64,000 nt of DNA from an uncultured Eubacterium sp. (GTDB lineage Bacteria; Bacillota; Clostridia; Lachnospirales; Lachnospiraceae). The position numbers and the translations under genes were made by a program. Below are positions 53,228 through 63,666 of this stretch, piece after piece. How positions within the stretch are numbered: the first letter of the stretch is position 1; each line of letters opens with the position of its first letter. Location of the stretch: positions 1 through 64,000 of the forward strand of contig CATLIX010000009.1 of NCBI GenBank assembly GCA_949959185.1, given 5' to 3'. The notes under the pieces are model-generated. The model was not told the DNA's origin. It saw only the letters and a list, made by a program, of their open reading frames with translations, and did no database searches.

Positions 53228-54382
53228 TTATTCCGGCATGTAAATATAGTTGCATCGCAGCACATCGGAAACCATTCCATATTTGTCTACCAGAATCAGG
53301 GACAGCACATTATTGCCTTCCGGTATATGAATGGGTTCTCTGTACTGCTGAGATTCCTGTGTGGGCACCGTATCATCCCAGGTATAGTATACCCTGCAGC
53401 CCTCCGGTACCTGTACCACGATGGTTTCCGGCGTATAGAAACTCCCGCCATAAGGAGCCACCTGAGGAGGATTGGGCTTCTGTTTCTTTATCTGATATTC
53501 TTCTTCCAGTTCCTGGCTGCAGAGGCCGAACTGATTGCGGGCAACGGCCCGGAGCCTGATATTTTTCCCCGGCTCCATCAAAATGGGCGTGTGATATTTC
53601 CTGCCCTGTTCCGGATCTGTGTCGTCTGTGGTATAATAGATTTCACAACCATTTTCTGCGGTGAGTTCCACAAAGATTTCTCCCTGGAAAATGCCTCCTT
53701 CCGGATCAGCCTGAGGAGACTCCGGCAGATATTCCGCAAACAGCTCACGTATTTCCCCATCTGTTACTTTATCGCCCAAATTCTGGATGGCCTTATAATC
53801 TTTCTGTTCCGCGTAAATCTGAATTAACTGTTCATATGCTTCCAGGCAGTCTTCATCCAGTTTCAGCACTTCCAGCAGAAGTTTCCGTGCACTGTCATTC
53901 TGTTCCTGTGCCTGGCAGACTTCTGCCAGACGCATACGCGCATCCAGGCTGTCTGTCTGGAGCTGTAAAGCCCGCCGCAGGTATTTTTCCGCCTTGCGGT
54001 AATCACTTCTGCTCTGGTAATCTTCTGCTTTTTTCATCTGATATTCATAGGAATTACTTCGGGCATAAGTCATCAGCAGCACAATTCCCGCCACCAGAAC
54101 TGCCAGAATCACCAGTGCAAGAATCGCCCATGTGGGATATTTCTTTCTGTGTCCGAATCTGCCTTTCCCGGAAGCGCCGGTTTTGCCTTTGCCTGCTGTT
54201 TTCTTCTTTCCTTTTCCGGAAGATTTATGGCCTGCTATCTTTTTCTTTTTTTCCTGCAGCAGTCCCCGCAGAAAATCATCTTCCAGAAGATTGTAATCCG
54301 ATACAATCTGGGCTTCTGCCCCGCACACGGAACAATATACACATCCGGTTTTCAGTTCTGCTCCGCAATTTGCACATTTCAT
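53228..54382 (-). CDS. Zinc-ribbon / TPR membrane protein with CHB_HEX_C repeats
   Basis: 384 aa with an unusual layout. An N-terminal zinc ribbon (KCANCGAELKTGCVYCSVCG) and a basic stretch precede one membrane helix (about 88-110). Then TPR-like helices (YRKAEKYLRRALQLQTDSLDARMRLAEV) and two chitobiase C-terminal-like domains (CEIYYTTDDTDPEQGRKY, CRVYYTWDDTVPTQESQQY), which usually sit in carbohydrate-active enzymes. The outer part is probably extracellular. Its ATG overlaps the folD stop (ATGA), so it is translationally coupled to a folate enzyme with no obvious link. Confidence 0.85.
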   Translation of the reverse strand: MKCANCGAELKTGCVYCSVCGAEAQIVSDYNLLEDDFLRGLLQEKKKKIAGHKSSGKGKKKTAGKGKTGASGKGRFGHRKKYPTWAILALVILAVLVAGIVLLMTYARSNSYEYQMKKAEDYQSRSDYRKAEKYLRRALQLQTDSLDARMRLAEVCQAQEQNDSARKLLLEVLKLDEDCLEAYEQLIQIYAEQKDYKAIQNLGDKVTDGEIRELFAEYLPESPQADPEGGIFQGEIFVELTAENGCEIYYTTDDTDPEQGRKYHTPILMEPGKNIRLRAVARNQFGLCSQELEEEYQIKKQKPNPPQVAPYGGSFYTPETIVVQVPEGCRVYYTWDDTVPTQESQQYREPIHIPEGNNVLSLILVDKYGMVSDVLRCNYIYMPE

Positions 54383-55230
54383 TCTTTCTGCCCCGCTTCT
54401 ATGCTCTGTACGCAGTTACTCATAAGCATTGCAATGGTCATGGGGCCCACGCCTCCCGGCACTGGGGTAATGGCAGAAGCAACAGGTTCCACTTCCTCAA
54501 ATTTCACATCTCCGCATAATTTATTATGTTCATCACGATGAATGCCCACGTCAATCACAACTGCACCTTCCTTTACATATTCCGCACCGATCAGCCGCGG
54601 TTTTCCCACCGCCACAATCAGAATGTCTGCCTGTCTGCAGAGTTTTGGAAGATTCCTGGTTCTGGAATGGGCAATGGTTACGGTGGCGTTTTCCCGCAGC
54701 ATCAGAAGGGCCATGGGTTTTCCCACAATATTGCTTCTTCCGATGACCACGCAGTGTTTCCCCTCTGCTTCCACACCGGAGCGTTTCAGAAGCTGAATAA
54801 TTCCGGCCGGGGTACAGGAGACGAATCCCGGTTCTCCAATGGTGAGTTTTCCCACATTCTGCGGATGAAAACCGTCCACATCTTTCTCCGGGCTGATGGC
54901 CTGTATCACCTTGTCCTCGCAGATATGGCCGGGAAGGGGAAGCTGCACCAGGATACCCTTTACTTCTTTCTTATGATTTAATTCATCAATCAGCTTCAGC
55001 AGTTCTTCTTCCCCGGTTTCTTCCGGAAGCTCATAAGCCAGAGAATCAATGCCGATATAAGCGCAGGCATTTTTCTTATTCCGCACATAGACGGCGGAAG
55101 CAGGATCCGCACCTACCTGAATGACTGCAAGAGATCCTGTTTTCCCTTCCGCCTGCAGCCGTTCCACCTTTTCTTTTAATTCATCTTTTATCTGCTGAGA
55201 AATCTTTTTTCCATCTATAATTACTGCCAT
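54379..55230 (-). CDS. folD: Methylenetetrahydrofolate dehydrogenase / cyclohydrolase
   Basis: Interconverts methylene-, methenyl- and 10-formyl-tetrahydrofolate with NADP. 283 aa: YVRNKKNACAYIGIDS (catalytic Lys region), VQLPLPGHI, PEKDVDGFHPQNVGKL, dinucleotide fold VVIGRSNIVGKPMALLML and PVPGGVGPMTIAMLM. It follows fhs, giving formate to methylene-THF in two adjacent genes, as in acetogenic and purine-synthesising Clostridia. Confidence 0.98.
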   Translation of the reverse strand: MAVIIDGKKISQQIKDELKEKVERLQAEGKTGSLAVIQVGADPASAVYVRNKKNACAYIGIDSLAYELPEETGEEELLKLIDELNHKKEVKGILVQLPLPGHICEDKVIQAISPEKDVDGFHPQNVGKLTIGEPGFVSCTPAGIIQLLKRSGVEAEGKHCVVIGRSNIVGKPMALLMLRENATVTIAHSRTRNLPKLCRQADILIVAVGKPRLIGAEYVKEGAVVIDVGIHRDEHNKLCGDVKFEEVEPVASAITPVPGGVGPMTIAMLMSNCVQSIEAGQKE

Positions 55231-55277
55231 GCTTCTTCCTTTCTTTCACTGCCGTACCATTGAAACTGCCTCCTGGG

Positions 55278-55300
55278 AAACGCTGATTAAATCAGCGTTT
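55278..55300 (-). terminator. Hairpin between fhs and folD
   Basis: AAACGCTGATT and AATCAGCGTTT form an 11-bp stem starting 3 bp after the fhs stop. On the minus strand it is followed by CCC, not a T run, so it may protect or attenuate rather than end the transcript. Confidence 0.45.
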
Positions 55301-55302
55301 TC

Positions 55303-56973
55303 TCAGAACAATCCGGTAATAACTCCCTGGTCATCCACATCAATCTGATATGCCGCCGGGGTTTTTCCAAGTCCCGGCATGGTCATAATGGCGCCGGTAA
55401 CTGCCACTACGAATCCGGCTCCGGCAGATACATATACTTCCCGGACATTTACGGTAAATCCTGTGGGCCTTCCCAGCTTCGTCTGGTCGTCAGACAGGGA
55501 ATACTGAGTCTTTGCCATACATACCGGGAAATTACCCATGCCCAGTTCTTCAATTCGTTTTAATTCTTTTTCCGCTGCCGGGGCGTAAGTAACTCCGTCC
55601 GCACCGTAAATTTCTCTGGCAACAGTTTCTATTTTCTCTTTCAGAGAAAGGCTGTCCTCGTACAGAGGATGGAACCGGCTCTCTTTTGTTTCCAGGGTTT
55701 CCAGCACTTTTTCTGCCAGAGCAATTCCGCCTTCTCCGCCTTTTTCCCATACTTCCGACAGGGCGAATTCACAACCCCGCTCCTTGCAGAACTGCTCCAC
55801 AAATTCTGTTTCCGCTTCAGAATCTGTAACGAAAGAATTCAGTGTTACGACTACGGGTACTTCATATTTCTGTAAATTCTCAATGTGTTTTTCCAGATTT
55901 ACAATTCCTTTTTTCAGTGCCTCCAGGTTCTCCTCAGAAAGCTGAGCCTTCGGTACGCCGCCATTGTATTTCAATGCCCGCACCGTTGCCACCAGTACTA
56001 CGGCATCCGGTTTCAGACCTGCCATACGACATTTAATGTCCAGAAATTTTTCTGCCCCCAAATCGGCTCCGAAGCCTGCTTCTGTCACCACATAGTCGGC
56101 CAGTTTCAGAGCTGTCTTTGTAGCGCGGACACTGTTGCAGCCATGAGCGATATTGGCAAAAGGTCCTCCGTGCACAATGGCCGGCGTATGTTCCAGTGTC
56201 TGGATGAGGTTGGGTTTTAAAGCGTCCTTTAACAGGGCTGCCATGGAACCGGTAGCCTGAATATCATCTGCTGTCACAGGTTTTCCTTCAAATGTATAGG
56301 CCACAATCATTCTGCCCAGACGTTTTTTCAAATCAGCCATATCCTCTGCAAGACACAATACTGCCATAATCTCAGAGGCCACGGTAATTACAAAATGGTC
56401 TTCCCGCACCATCCCGTCCATTTTCGTTCCGAGACCTACCACAATATTGCGCAATACACGGTCATTCATGTCCAGGCAGCGCTTCCATACTACCTGCCGG
56501 GGGTCGATATTCAGAGGATTTCCCTGCTGGATATGGTTGTCCAGCAAAGCCGCAAGAAGATTATTGGCAGAAGTAATGGCATGGAAGTCTCCGGTAAAAT
56601 GCAGATTCAGGTCTTCCATGGGGACTACCTGCGCATAACCGCCGCCCGCTGCTCCGCCCTTAATGCCAAAACAAGGTCCCAGGGAAGGTTCACGCAGTGC
56701 CAGAACTGCTTTTTTCCCCATTTTGCCAAATGCCTGGCCCAGGCCTATACTGGTAGTGGTTTTGCCTTCTCCTGCCGGAGTGGGGTTGATAGCCGTCACA
56801 AGAATTAATTTTCCGTCTTTTTTATTCTTTACTTTTTCGATTAATTCATTCGACAGCTTGGCCTTATATTTTCCATATAATTCCAAATCATCTTCCGGAA
56901 TATCCAGTCTGGCCGCCACATCTCTGATGTGAATCATTTCTGCTTCCTGTGCAATCTGAATATCTGTTTTCAT
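55303..56973 (-). CDS. fhs: Formate-tetrahydrofolate ligase
   Basis: ATP-dependent synthesis of 10-formyl-THF from formate. 556 aa, the standard size: phosphate loop [48 protein letters not shown] and [17 protein letters not shown] are complete. AGGAGG precedes the ATG and ftsK ends 18 bp upstream. Forms a two-gene one-carbon unit with folD. Confidence 0.99.
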   Translation of the reverse strand: MKTDIQIAQEAEMIHIRDVAARLDIPEDDLELYGKYKAKLSNELIEKVKNKKDGKLILVTAINPTPAGEGKTTTSIGLGQAFGKMGKKAVLALREPSLGPCFGIKGGAAGGGYAQVVPMEDLNLHFTGDFHAITSANNLLAALLDNHIQQGNPLNIDPRQVVWKRCLDMNDRVLRNIVVGLGTKMDGMVREDHFVITVASEIMAVLCLAEDMADLKKRLGRMIVAYTFEGKPVTADDIQATGSMAALLKDALKPNLIQTLEHTPAIVHGGPFANIAHGCNSVRATKTALKLADYVVTEAGFGADLGAEKFLDIKCRMAGLKPDAVVLVATVRALKYNGGVPKAQLSEENLEALKKGIVNLEKHIENLQKYEVPVVVTLNSFVTDSEAETEFVEQFCKERGCEFALSEVWEKGGEGGIALAEKVLETLETKESRFHPLYEDSLSLKEKIETVAREIYGADGVTYAPAAEKELKRIEELGMGNFPVCMAKTQYSLSDDQTKLGRPTGFTVNVREVYVSAGAGFVVAVTGAIMTMPGLGKTPAAYQIDVDDQGVITGLF

Positions 56974-56991
56974 GTTTTCCTCCTGTAATTT

Positions 56992-59900
56992 CTATACATG
57001 TTCTTCCACATATGTCTCAAATTCTGACATGGTCATCTGTACTTTCCTTGGTTTTGTGCCTTCTTCCGGCCCTACCACTCCTGCTTCTTCAAGCTGGTCC
57101 ATAATTCTTGCCGCCCGGTTAAAACCGACTTTGAACATTCTCTGGAGCATTCCGATGGAGCCCTTTTCTTTTTCAATTACAAATTTTCCGGCTTCCACGA
57201 AATAAGCGTCCCTTTCGTTCCCGCCTCCCGGACCGGCTCCTGATCCTGCGGAAACCGTATTCATTTTTGCCTCCACTTCCGGATTATATGCCACAGTGCC
57301 CTGCTTTTTCAGGAAATCCACCACTTCTTCCACTTCAGAGTCCGACACAAAGGGCCCCTGGACACGTAAGGGCTTCTGGTAACCCTGGGGATAAAACAGC
57401 ATATCTCCGTTACCCAGCAGTTTTTCCGCTCCGTTCATGTCCAGTATGGTTCGGGAATCCACGCCGGAAGATACGGAAAAAGCGATTCGGGAAGGCATGT
57501 TGGCCTTAATCAGACCAGTGATAACGTCCACCGAGGGCCGCTGGGTAGCGATAATCAGATGAATGCCGGCCGCTCTTGCAAGCTGTGCCAGCCGGCAGAT
57601 TGCATCCTCCACATCTCCCGGCGCCACCATCATAAGGTCTGCCAGCTCATCCACAATCACTATAATCTGAGGCAGCTTTGTGGGTTTGGTCTCATCTTCC
57701 ACATGTTCCAGTGCAGCTATTTTCTGGTTATAGCCCTTCAAATCCCTTACCTGACAGTCTGCAAATTTCTGATATCGGTCCATCATTTCCGCTACTGCCC
57801 AGTGAAGGGCTCCGGCCGCTTTTTTCGGGTCTGTGACCACGGGAATCAGCAGATGGGGAATTCCGTTATATACGCTTAATTCCACCACTTTGGGGTCAAT
57901 CAGAATCAGCTTCACATCATCCGGATCCGCTTTATAGAGAATACTCATAATTATGGTGTTGATACATACGGATTTTCCGGAACCGGTGGCTCCTGCAATC
58001 AGCAGATGGGGCATTTTGGCAATATCCGCCACCACTGCCTGTCCGCCGATATCTTTTCCCGCAGTAAAACAGATACCGGAGGGATGATTCTGAAATTCTT
58101 CTGTCTCTACCATATCCCGGAACCGCACCATGACATTTTCTTTGTTGGGCACCTCTATACCAACTGCCGCTTTTCCGGGAATGGGGGCTTCGATACGGAT
58201 ATCCGCCGCTGCCAGATTTAACTTGATATCGTCTGCCAGATTTACAATTTTGCTGACTTTCACACCCATTTCCGGCTGCATTTCATAACGGGTCACACTG
58301 GGCCCGCAGCTTACGTCGGTAATGGTCACATTGACGCCGAAATTCTTCAGAGTCTGCTGCAGTTTCAGGGCCGTCTCCTGTAAATGCTTCCTGGAATCTC
58401 CCTGGCTTCCGGTTCCTTTTTTCAGCAGAGAAACCGGAGGAAATATATATTCCTGTTTGGGAGGCGGCAAAAGAGACTCTTTGGCCGGAGAAGCCATTTC
58501 CTGCGGCTGCGCGGCCGGTTTCGATATTTCCGATTCATTCGGCACAGCTTCCGGTTCCGGTACTTCCGGTTCATCCGGTACAGATGCCGGGATAACCTCC
58601 GATTCCGGCGCCGTCAGTTCTTCCGCCCGGACATCTTCAGATGTCTGAGAAGCTCCTGATATAATGGCAGATTCCAGCCCTGCAAACATCTCATCTGTAA
58701 AAGCGGATGTATCATTCAGTCCTGCAAACATCTCATCCGTAGAAGCGGATGCATCATTTAACCCTGCAGACATCTCATCTGCAGAAGCGGATGCATCATT
58801 CACTTCTGTAAACATCTCTTCTGCAAAAGACGGTTCGGAATTGATTACCAGCGGTTCTTCTCCCGTCAGAAGTATCTCTCCGGCTGACGTATCTGTCCGG
58901 GTATTCTGCTCCATGGCCTCTGATAATTCCGGTATTTCAGATATTTTTCTGCTTCTTCTGGGGCTTCTGTGAATCTTCTCTACCACTACCGGTTCTGAGA
59001 AAAGTTCCTGGGGATGCTTCGTTTCTCTTTTTACAGGCATTTCCAGAATAGACGCCGTGGAGGGAGCTTCCGGTGAATCCCATCCCACCACATTTCTGAC
59101 CGGACTGCTGTGAACTTCTTCATCCAGGGGCATATGGTTCTGAAAGCTGTTCCCCTGAAATACGGAATAAGATGTGGCTTTTCCCTGTTTTTCCTTTCCT
59201 CTGTCAGAAAACAGTTTCTCTTTTAATTCTCTGGAAAATGCCTCTGTTTCCACCGGCAGTTTCAGTTCGCTGATATTATCAGAGCGTTCCGGAGACACCG
59301 GAAGAATCCTGGTATCCAGAGCAACGCCTTCTACTTTTCGGTCTGTCCGCCTCTGATTCTGTTCTTCCCGGCGCAGTTCTTTCTGCTCTCTGCGCCTTGC
59401 CGCATCCTCTCTGGCGGTATCATATACTTTCCTGCTCCCTTTTTTCACGCCGCCCAGGAATGAGCGTTCCGTAAGCAGCACCAGGGCAATAATTAATCCG
59501 ATAACATCTGCAATATAAGCGCCTGGTTTTCCGATGGCAGGACAGAGCAACATAGCCAGAAGCCCGCCCAGTGCTCCGCCTCCGTTTTTATGTTCCGCCG
59601 CATACTGAAAAGACTTCTGTACCTGGTATTCGCCGGATTCTCCTGCAATCAGCTCCATAAACAGGCATAAAAATAAAATAAATACCACGCCTGCCACAAG
59701 TTTTATGACAGCAACTCTGTTATTTCGGTTAGACACAAAAAAGGCTGCTCCCACAAAAAGACATACCGGGAACAGATAAGCCATCATTCCGAACAGGCCG
59801 AAACAGAAAGCGCTTACCTTTGCTCCAATGAAACCGCCGATTCCAAAGTTGCTGATAAACAATATGATGCAGACAGCCAACAGAACCAGAAGGACCACTT

Positions 59901-59997
59901 CACTTCCAAATGATACCTCCTGGCTGCTGTTTTTCTTTCCTGCCGCAGTCTTTCCGCCTGTTTTTCTTTTTGTCGTATTTTCTGGTCTTGACGCCAT
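56992..59997 (-). CDS. ftsK: DNA translocase FtsK/SpoIIIE
   Basis: 1001 aa hexameric DNA pump acting at the septum or in sporulation. About four to five membrane helices lie in the first 180 residues; a long acidic linker (about 190-530) contains 14-residue repeats (58679-58833). The motor has Walker [15 protein letters not shown] and Walker [14 protein letters not shown]; the C-terminal gamma winged helix ([23 protein letters not shown]) reads KOPS/SRS-type DNA signs. GGGAGG favours the ATG at 59997 over one five codons upstream. FtsK and SpoIIIE cannot be told apart here. Confidence 0.97.
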   Translation of the reverse strand: MASRPENTTKRKTGGKTAAGKKNSSQEVSFGSEVVLLVLLAVCIILFISNFGIGGFIGAKVSAFCFGLFGMMAYLFPVCLFVGAAFFVSNRNNRVAVIKLVAGVVFILFLCLFMELIAGESGEYQVQKSFQYAAEHKNGGGALGGLLAMLLCPAIGKPGAYIADVIGLIIALVLLTERSFLGGVKKGSRKVYDTAREDAARRREQKELRREEQNQRRTDRKVEGVALDTRILPVSPERSDNISELKLPVETEAFSRELKEKLFSDRGKEKQGKATSYSVFQGNSFQNHMPLDEEVHSSPVRNVVGWDSPEAPSTASILEMPVKRETKHPQELFSEPVVVEKIHRSPRRSRKISEIPELSEAMEQNTRTDTSAGEILLTGEEPLVINSEPSFAEEMFTEVNDASASADEMSAGLNDASASTDEMFAGLNDTSAFTDEMFAGLESAIISGASQTSEDVRAEELTAPESEVIPASVPDEPEVPEPEAVPNESEISKPAAQPQEMASPAKESLLPPPKQEYIFPPVSLLKKGTGSQGDSRKHLQETALKLQQTLKNFGVNVTITDVSCGPSVTRYEMQPEMGVKVSKIVNLADDIKLNLAAADIRIEAPIPGKAAVGIEVPNKENVMVRFRDMVETEEFQNHPSGICFTAGKDIGGQAVVADIAKMPHLLIAGATGSGKSVCINTIIMSILYKADPDDVKLILIDPKVVELSVYNGIPHLLIPVVTDPKKAAGALHWAVAEMMDRYQKFADCQVRDLKGYNQKIAALEHVEDETKPTKLPQIIVIVDELADLMMVAPGDVEDAICRLAQLARAAGIHLIIATQRPSVDVITGLIKANMPSRIAFSVSSGVDSRTILDMNGAEKLLGNGDMLFYPQGYQKPLRVQGPFVSDSEVEEVVDFLKKQGTVAYNPEVEAKMNTVSAGSGAGPGGGNERDAYFVEAGKFVIEKEKGSIGMLQRMFKVGFNRAARIMDQLEEAGVVGPEEGTKPRKVQMTMSEFETYVEEHV
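58679..58833 (-). repeat. 42-bp tandem repeats in the ftsK linker
   Basis: Three 42-bp units (58679-58720, 58721-58762, 58763-58804) and a partial fourth encode 14-residue repeats of the type [14 protein letters not shown]. Units differ by a few bases, so expansion is not very recent. Such in-frame linker repeats can vary between strains. Confidence 0.8.
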
Positions 59998-60055
59998 ATG
60001 ACTTCCTCCCAAACTGTCGTTCTTTATAGTCTATCACATCCGGAATGAAATGTCA

Positions 60056-60877
60056 TTACCTCTTTTGTATCTGATATTCTTCATAAGCTTTGTTGAGTTC
60101 TGCACATACCAGCAGAATGTATACGCCGAAATACAGCCACAGCATTAACAGGATAATGGTGGTCAGGCTGCCGTACATGGAAAATCCGTTAAAATAGTCC
60201 ACATAAACGGAGATACCGAAAGACAGCAGGGACCAGCCCACTGCACCCAGCAGACTGCCCGGAAGCTGATTTCTGACTTCTGTTTTCCGATTGGGAAGCA
60301 TTTTAAACAGCATTGCAAAAAACAGCATCAGAACAGCAAGAAGGATCAGGGAGCGGAGTTTTAAAATCCCCTGTGTAATATCCGCCACAATGGGCAGATA
60401 CTTCACAATCAGATGCTGCAGGCTGTTACCGAATACCATCAGTGTCAGAGACGCCACAATGGCAACCACCAGCATAAGGGTATAAAGAATCGCACGAAAC
60501 CGCAACAGAAGCCAGTTTCTGGTTTCTTCAATATCATATACGCTGTTCAGCCCGTTGGTCAGGCACTGAAGTCCTTTGGCCGCAGACCATACCGCCATCA
60601 CTGCCGCAGCAGATACAATTCCCACGGAATTACTGTATACCTCATGGATAATTCCAATCAGAAACGGTGCGATATAATCGGGCATCAGCCGGTTTATGGT
60701 CTCCATCACCATGCTTTCCGTTACCGGAGTATACTGTATCAGAGATATAAACAGCATGACAAAGGGAATCAGAGACATGATAATAAAAAATGCCGACTGT
60801 GCTGCATATGCGCTGATATTATCTTTTCTGCATTCCTCCAGAAAGGCTTTTACTCCTGCTACTATTTTCCAAAACAT
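60056..60877 (-). CDS. YihY/BrkB-family membrane protein
   Basis: 273 aa with six membrane helices; KDNISAYAAQSAFFIIMSLIPF, FLIGIIHEVYSNSVGIVSAAAVMAVW and LPGSLLGAVGWSLLSFG are typical of the family formerly misnamed ribonuclease BN. Proposed as a transporter or envelope protein, with no settled function. It starts 2 bp after the SpoIID-like gene and precedes ftsK by about 60 bp. Confidence 0.93.
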   Translation of the reverse strand: MFWKIVAGVKAFLEECRKDNISAYAAQSAFFIIMSLIPFVMLFISLIQYTPVTESMVMETINRLMPDYIAPFLIGIIHEVYSNSVGIVSAAAVMAVWSAAKGLQCLTNGLNSVYDIEETRNWLLLRFRAILYTLMLVVAIVASLTLMVFGNSLQHLIVKYLPIVADITQGILKLRSLILLAVLMLFFAMLFKMLPNRKTEVRNQLPGSLLGAVGWSLLSFGISVYVDYFNGFSMYGSLTTIILLMLWLYFGVYILLVCAELNKAYEEYQIQKR

Positions 60878-60879
60878 CT

Positions 60880-63144
60880 CTATTCCTCATTATATATGTT
60901 TTCTATGGTAATATTCTGATAAAACTTCATTAGAATCTCAATATAACTCATACCCTCTTTTGCCATTCCGTTGGCGCCGTTCTGGCTCATACCAATTCCA
61001 TGGCCATATCCTCCGCCGTACAGCACATATCCGTCCTGAACCGGAGTGAGGGTACAGTAAGCACTGGGCAGAAGCTGCATATCCAGAGTCTCTCCGGCCT
61101 GATTCTTTAAATTTACGGCAGCAGCTCCCAGTACGCAGCGTATATTATATTCTGTCAGCAGATTTACGGTTCCTTTTTCATAGGACACGCACAGGGTCCG
61201 GATTCCTCCTCCGGCGCCCCGCTCTGCCACGGAAAGCTCTTTTACCCCGCCGAAGCCCGGAAGTTCCGCAACGGTTCCCTCCGAACCGTCCTGTTTCAGA
61301 ATCTGTACATTTCCCGGACTGGCCTGGGCCCGCTCTGCTACTGCTTTATTTATAGCTTCTGCGCTTTTACTCAGAAATACTTCTGCCTGCCAGCGAAAAT
61401 AGGGGCTGTCTTTGTCGTAGGCGTTTACTTCGCTGCTTTTAATAAATTCCGCAAAATTTTCTTCTCCCTCAAGACCTGGCTCACTGTCGTCTGTCAGCAG
61501 AGAAATTCCCTGCAGATATCCGTATTTCCCGCCTTCTTCCGTATTCCACAGTCCCATATTTCCCGTATGTCCGCAGGAAGTGGAAAAAAAGTAGGCCTCT
61601 GCAATTTCTCCCTGATATTTTATCACTTCTCCGACGGTGTCGTCCACTGCAAGTTTTGTCTGTTCATTGCCTTCCTGCTTATTATATACCTGATAACTGG
61701 TACTGTCATCCACATGGGCGCCCAGTGCGGCATAATCGCCTTTCATAAGCTGAATACATGCATAACTTCTGGCACAGACTGCCTGAACGCACAATGCTTC
61801 CCTCTCATAGGAAGAAGGCATCTCGCTGGGCACTACTCCGTACAGGTATTGTTCCAGAGACAGTTCATTGACGGTTCCGTATCCTTCCGGATATTTCCGG
61901 ATTTCCATAGTACCCTGATACCCCAGGGAAGTATGAGTGCCGGATGCATCGGAAAAATAGATGCGTCCATTTTCATTTTCCAGTGCGATTTTCAGATAAT
62001 CGGAATCTTTTTCAAAAAATTCGGCTGCTTTTACCGGCTGTCCTGATTCGATTGGCTGAGTTCTGTCTCCAATGGTAAGGGTACCGCCCGCATCTGTCAC
62101 AAATACAGGATCTTCGTGGTAGGGGGTTCCTTCTTCATTCAGCAGCAGAACCCGGACAATTTCAATAGAAGCAGGTTCTTTCAGAATAATACCGCACACC
62201 TGTTTATCAGCCACCACAAAATCTGCCTTCAGATTTCCGATTACCAGCTTGGATTCATCCAGTTCCTCTACTGTACCATACGTTTTGTATATTTTCAATG
62301 CACCGTTATGCTCCAGTGTTCCATAACCGGAAATCTCAATCTGTTCCTCGTTAAAGCTCAGGACTTTGCCGGAAATCAAATCTTCTTTTTTATAGATTGA
62401 CGTCACCCTGCCGTCTGTCCATTCCAGATCACAGATGGTATTTGTGATGTTCTCTGTCAGTCCGGCAATGTCCAGAGAAATTTTCTGATGTTCAAACAAC
62501 AGCTCTGCTTTTTCCTCACCGCTGGTATGTACAAATACATTTTTCAGCATCAGCGGCCCTTTGCATTCACTGCTGATTCCAATCATCCGGTTTCCCATCA
62601 CATAGACCTGATACATGTCGTATGCATGGAAATAATTGATGCCCTCTGCCACCTCATAATAGCCTTTCTGCGTCAGCCTCCGGGAACTTCCATCTTCATT
62701 CTGTTCTTCTTTTTCATCCATCAGAAATACTAGGTTTTTTGCAGATACACGCCCTTCCGTATCCAGTAAATCCAGTATCTGTTCATATACGCCGTTCCAC
62801 TCGGAACGTGACACCTGCTTCCAGAAAAATCCCTTCGGACAGGTCACATACTCCTGTACGGAAAGCTGCTCCAGCAGCTTTTCCAGCTTTCCGAAAGTGA
62901 GCTTCCCATTCAGGTTCTTTCCCCCGTTTATTTCTTTTATTTTATCCTTCCATTCTGCTTCTTCATAATATGTAAAACTCAACTGGGAAGGCAGTTCCGC
63001 CATTGCCACATATTCGCTGCTGTATTCCGGAATCACTTTTTCACCCACAGCAAACCGGATAAAAATAATTGCCAGCATCAGAATTACCACCGCCAGAGCC
63101 GCTTTCCTGAGACTTTTTTTATTTACAGAATATCTCTTTTCCAT
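60880..63144 (-). CDS. SpoIID/LytB-domain protein with long N-terminal region
   Basis: 754 aa. One N-terminal membrane helix (about 13-32) and a long extracellular part with beta-rich repeats; the SpoIID domain (about 415-745) shows LSLEQYLYGVVPSEMPSSYEREALCVQAVCARSYA, SYQVYNKQEGNEQT, TSCGHTGN and the ending GGGYGHGIGMSQNGANGMA. SpoIID is a lytic transglycosylase of denuded peptidoglycan in sporulation; here the larger size and housekeeping neighbours suggest a paralogue in wall remodelling. First gene of the operon leading to ftsK and fhs. Confidence 0.9.
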   Translation of the reverse strand: MEKRYSVNKKSLRKAALAVVILMLAIIFIRFAVGEKVIPEYSSEYVAMAELPSQLSFTYYEEAEWKDKIKEINGGKNLNGKLTFGKLEKLLEQLSVQEYVTCPKGFFWKQVSRSEWNGVYEQILDLLDTEGRVSAKNLVFLMDEKEEQNEDGSSRRLTQKGYYEVAEGINYFHAYDMYQVYVMGNRMIGISSECKGPLMLKNVFVHTSGEEKAELLFEHQKISLDIAGLTENITNTICDLEWTDGRVTSIYKKEDLISGKVLSFNEEQIEISGYGTLEHNGALKIYKTYGTVEELDESKLVIGNLKADFVVADKQVCGIILKEPASIEIVRVLLLNEEGTPYHEDPVFVTDAGGTLTIGDRTQPIESGQPVKAAEFFEKDSDYLKIALENENGRIYFSDASGTHTSLGYQGTMEIRKYPEGYGTVNELSLEQYLYGVVPSEMPSSYEREALCVQAVCARSYACIQLMKGDYAALGAHVDDSTSYQVYNKQEGNEQTKLAVDDTVGEVIKYQGEIAEAYFFSTSCGHTGNMGLWNTEEGGKYGYLQGISLLTDDSEPGLEGEENFAEFIKSSEVNAYDKDSPYFRWQAEVFLSKSAEAINKAVAERAQASPGNVQILKQDGSEGTVAELPGFGGVKELSVAERGAGGGIRTLCVSYEKGTVNLLTEYNIRCVLGAAAVNLKNQAGETLDMQLLPSAYCTLTPVQDGYVLYGGGYGHGIGMSQNGANGMAKEGMSYIEILMKFYQNITIENIYNEE

Positions 63145-63200
63145 GTAACATTCCTGTCCCTTTTAAAATTCCAAAATGACTGCCTGCCTTCAAGCGAAAA

Positions 63201-63223
63201 GGCTGCCTTTCTTCAAAGCAGCC
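63201..63223 (-). terminator. Hairpin upstream of the SpoIID-family gene
   Basis: On the minus strand GGCTGCTTT and AAAGGCAGCC form a stem followed by TTTTCGC. It lies between the 6S-like RNA and the SpoIID gene, so it could end the RNA transcript or readthrough from the right. Between 63224 and 63408 I see nothing else of note. Confidence 0.5.
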
Positions 63224-63408
63224 CTTCCTCTTTTGTACTTTTTATCTTTCGTACCTCAGGAATCTTTTGTTATTTTCTGTCCTTCGTACTTCCCAACAGC
63301 CACTTCCGCAAAAGTGAGCATGTTTTCTTTTGAAACTTATGCGCTTATCCGCTTTTGTAAAATTCTTTTGTACATTCAAATTTTTTCTGAAAGTACCCCA
63401 AAATGCCG

Positions 63409-63581
63409 TTTCCTGCAATTTTGACTCCTAGCAAAGCCAGGTGGGTAACCGCAGCCTCTCTTCTGCCTTCCGCTGCTCAATGACGGCCTGACATCCAATT
63501 GGCAATATAAGAATCCCATAAAAGTAAATGTAGGTTCAAAATAGCAGGGTATCGAACATTCCAGGAAATACTCTCAAATCT
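63409..63581 (-). ncRNA. ssrS: Probable 6S RNA
   Basis: The stretch has no gene but a strong promoter. From about 63581 the RNA reads TTTCCTGGAATGTTCG at its 5' side and AATTGCAGGAAA at its 3' end; TTTCCTG (63568-63562) pairs exactly with CAGGAAA (63415-63409). This long closed rod, with GAACCTACATTT...GGGATTC in the 5' half and GGTTACCCACCTGGC in the 3' half, fits my memory of clostridial 6S RNA, which binds and holds the housekeeping RNA polymerase. The ends are estimated from the promoter and stem; length is about 170 nt. Confidence 0.6.
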
Positions 63582-63587
63582 AAACTG

Positions 63588-63616
63588 ATTATACCTTATT
63601 ATGTCCTGATTCGCAA
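63588..63616 (-). promoter_or_regulatory. Promoter of the 6S-like RNA
   Basis: TTGCGA (63616-63611), a 17-bp spacer and TATAAT (63593-63588) on the minus strand, placing the start point near 63581, about 13 nt before the closing stem. Confidence 0.65.
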
Positions 63617-63666
63617 CTAAAAATTAATGTTAATTTCATGTTTCCTTCACAAAATTTTCCATAAAG

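Noticed and set aside
58679-58833. Repeats near 58.7 kb as a CRISPR array
   Set aside because: Units are contiguous, in frame and without unique spacers; they are coding repeats in ftsK.
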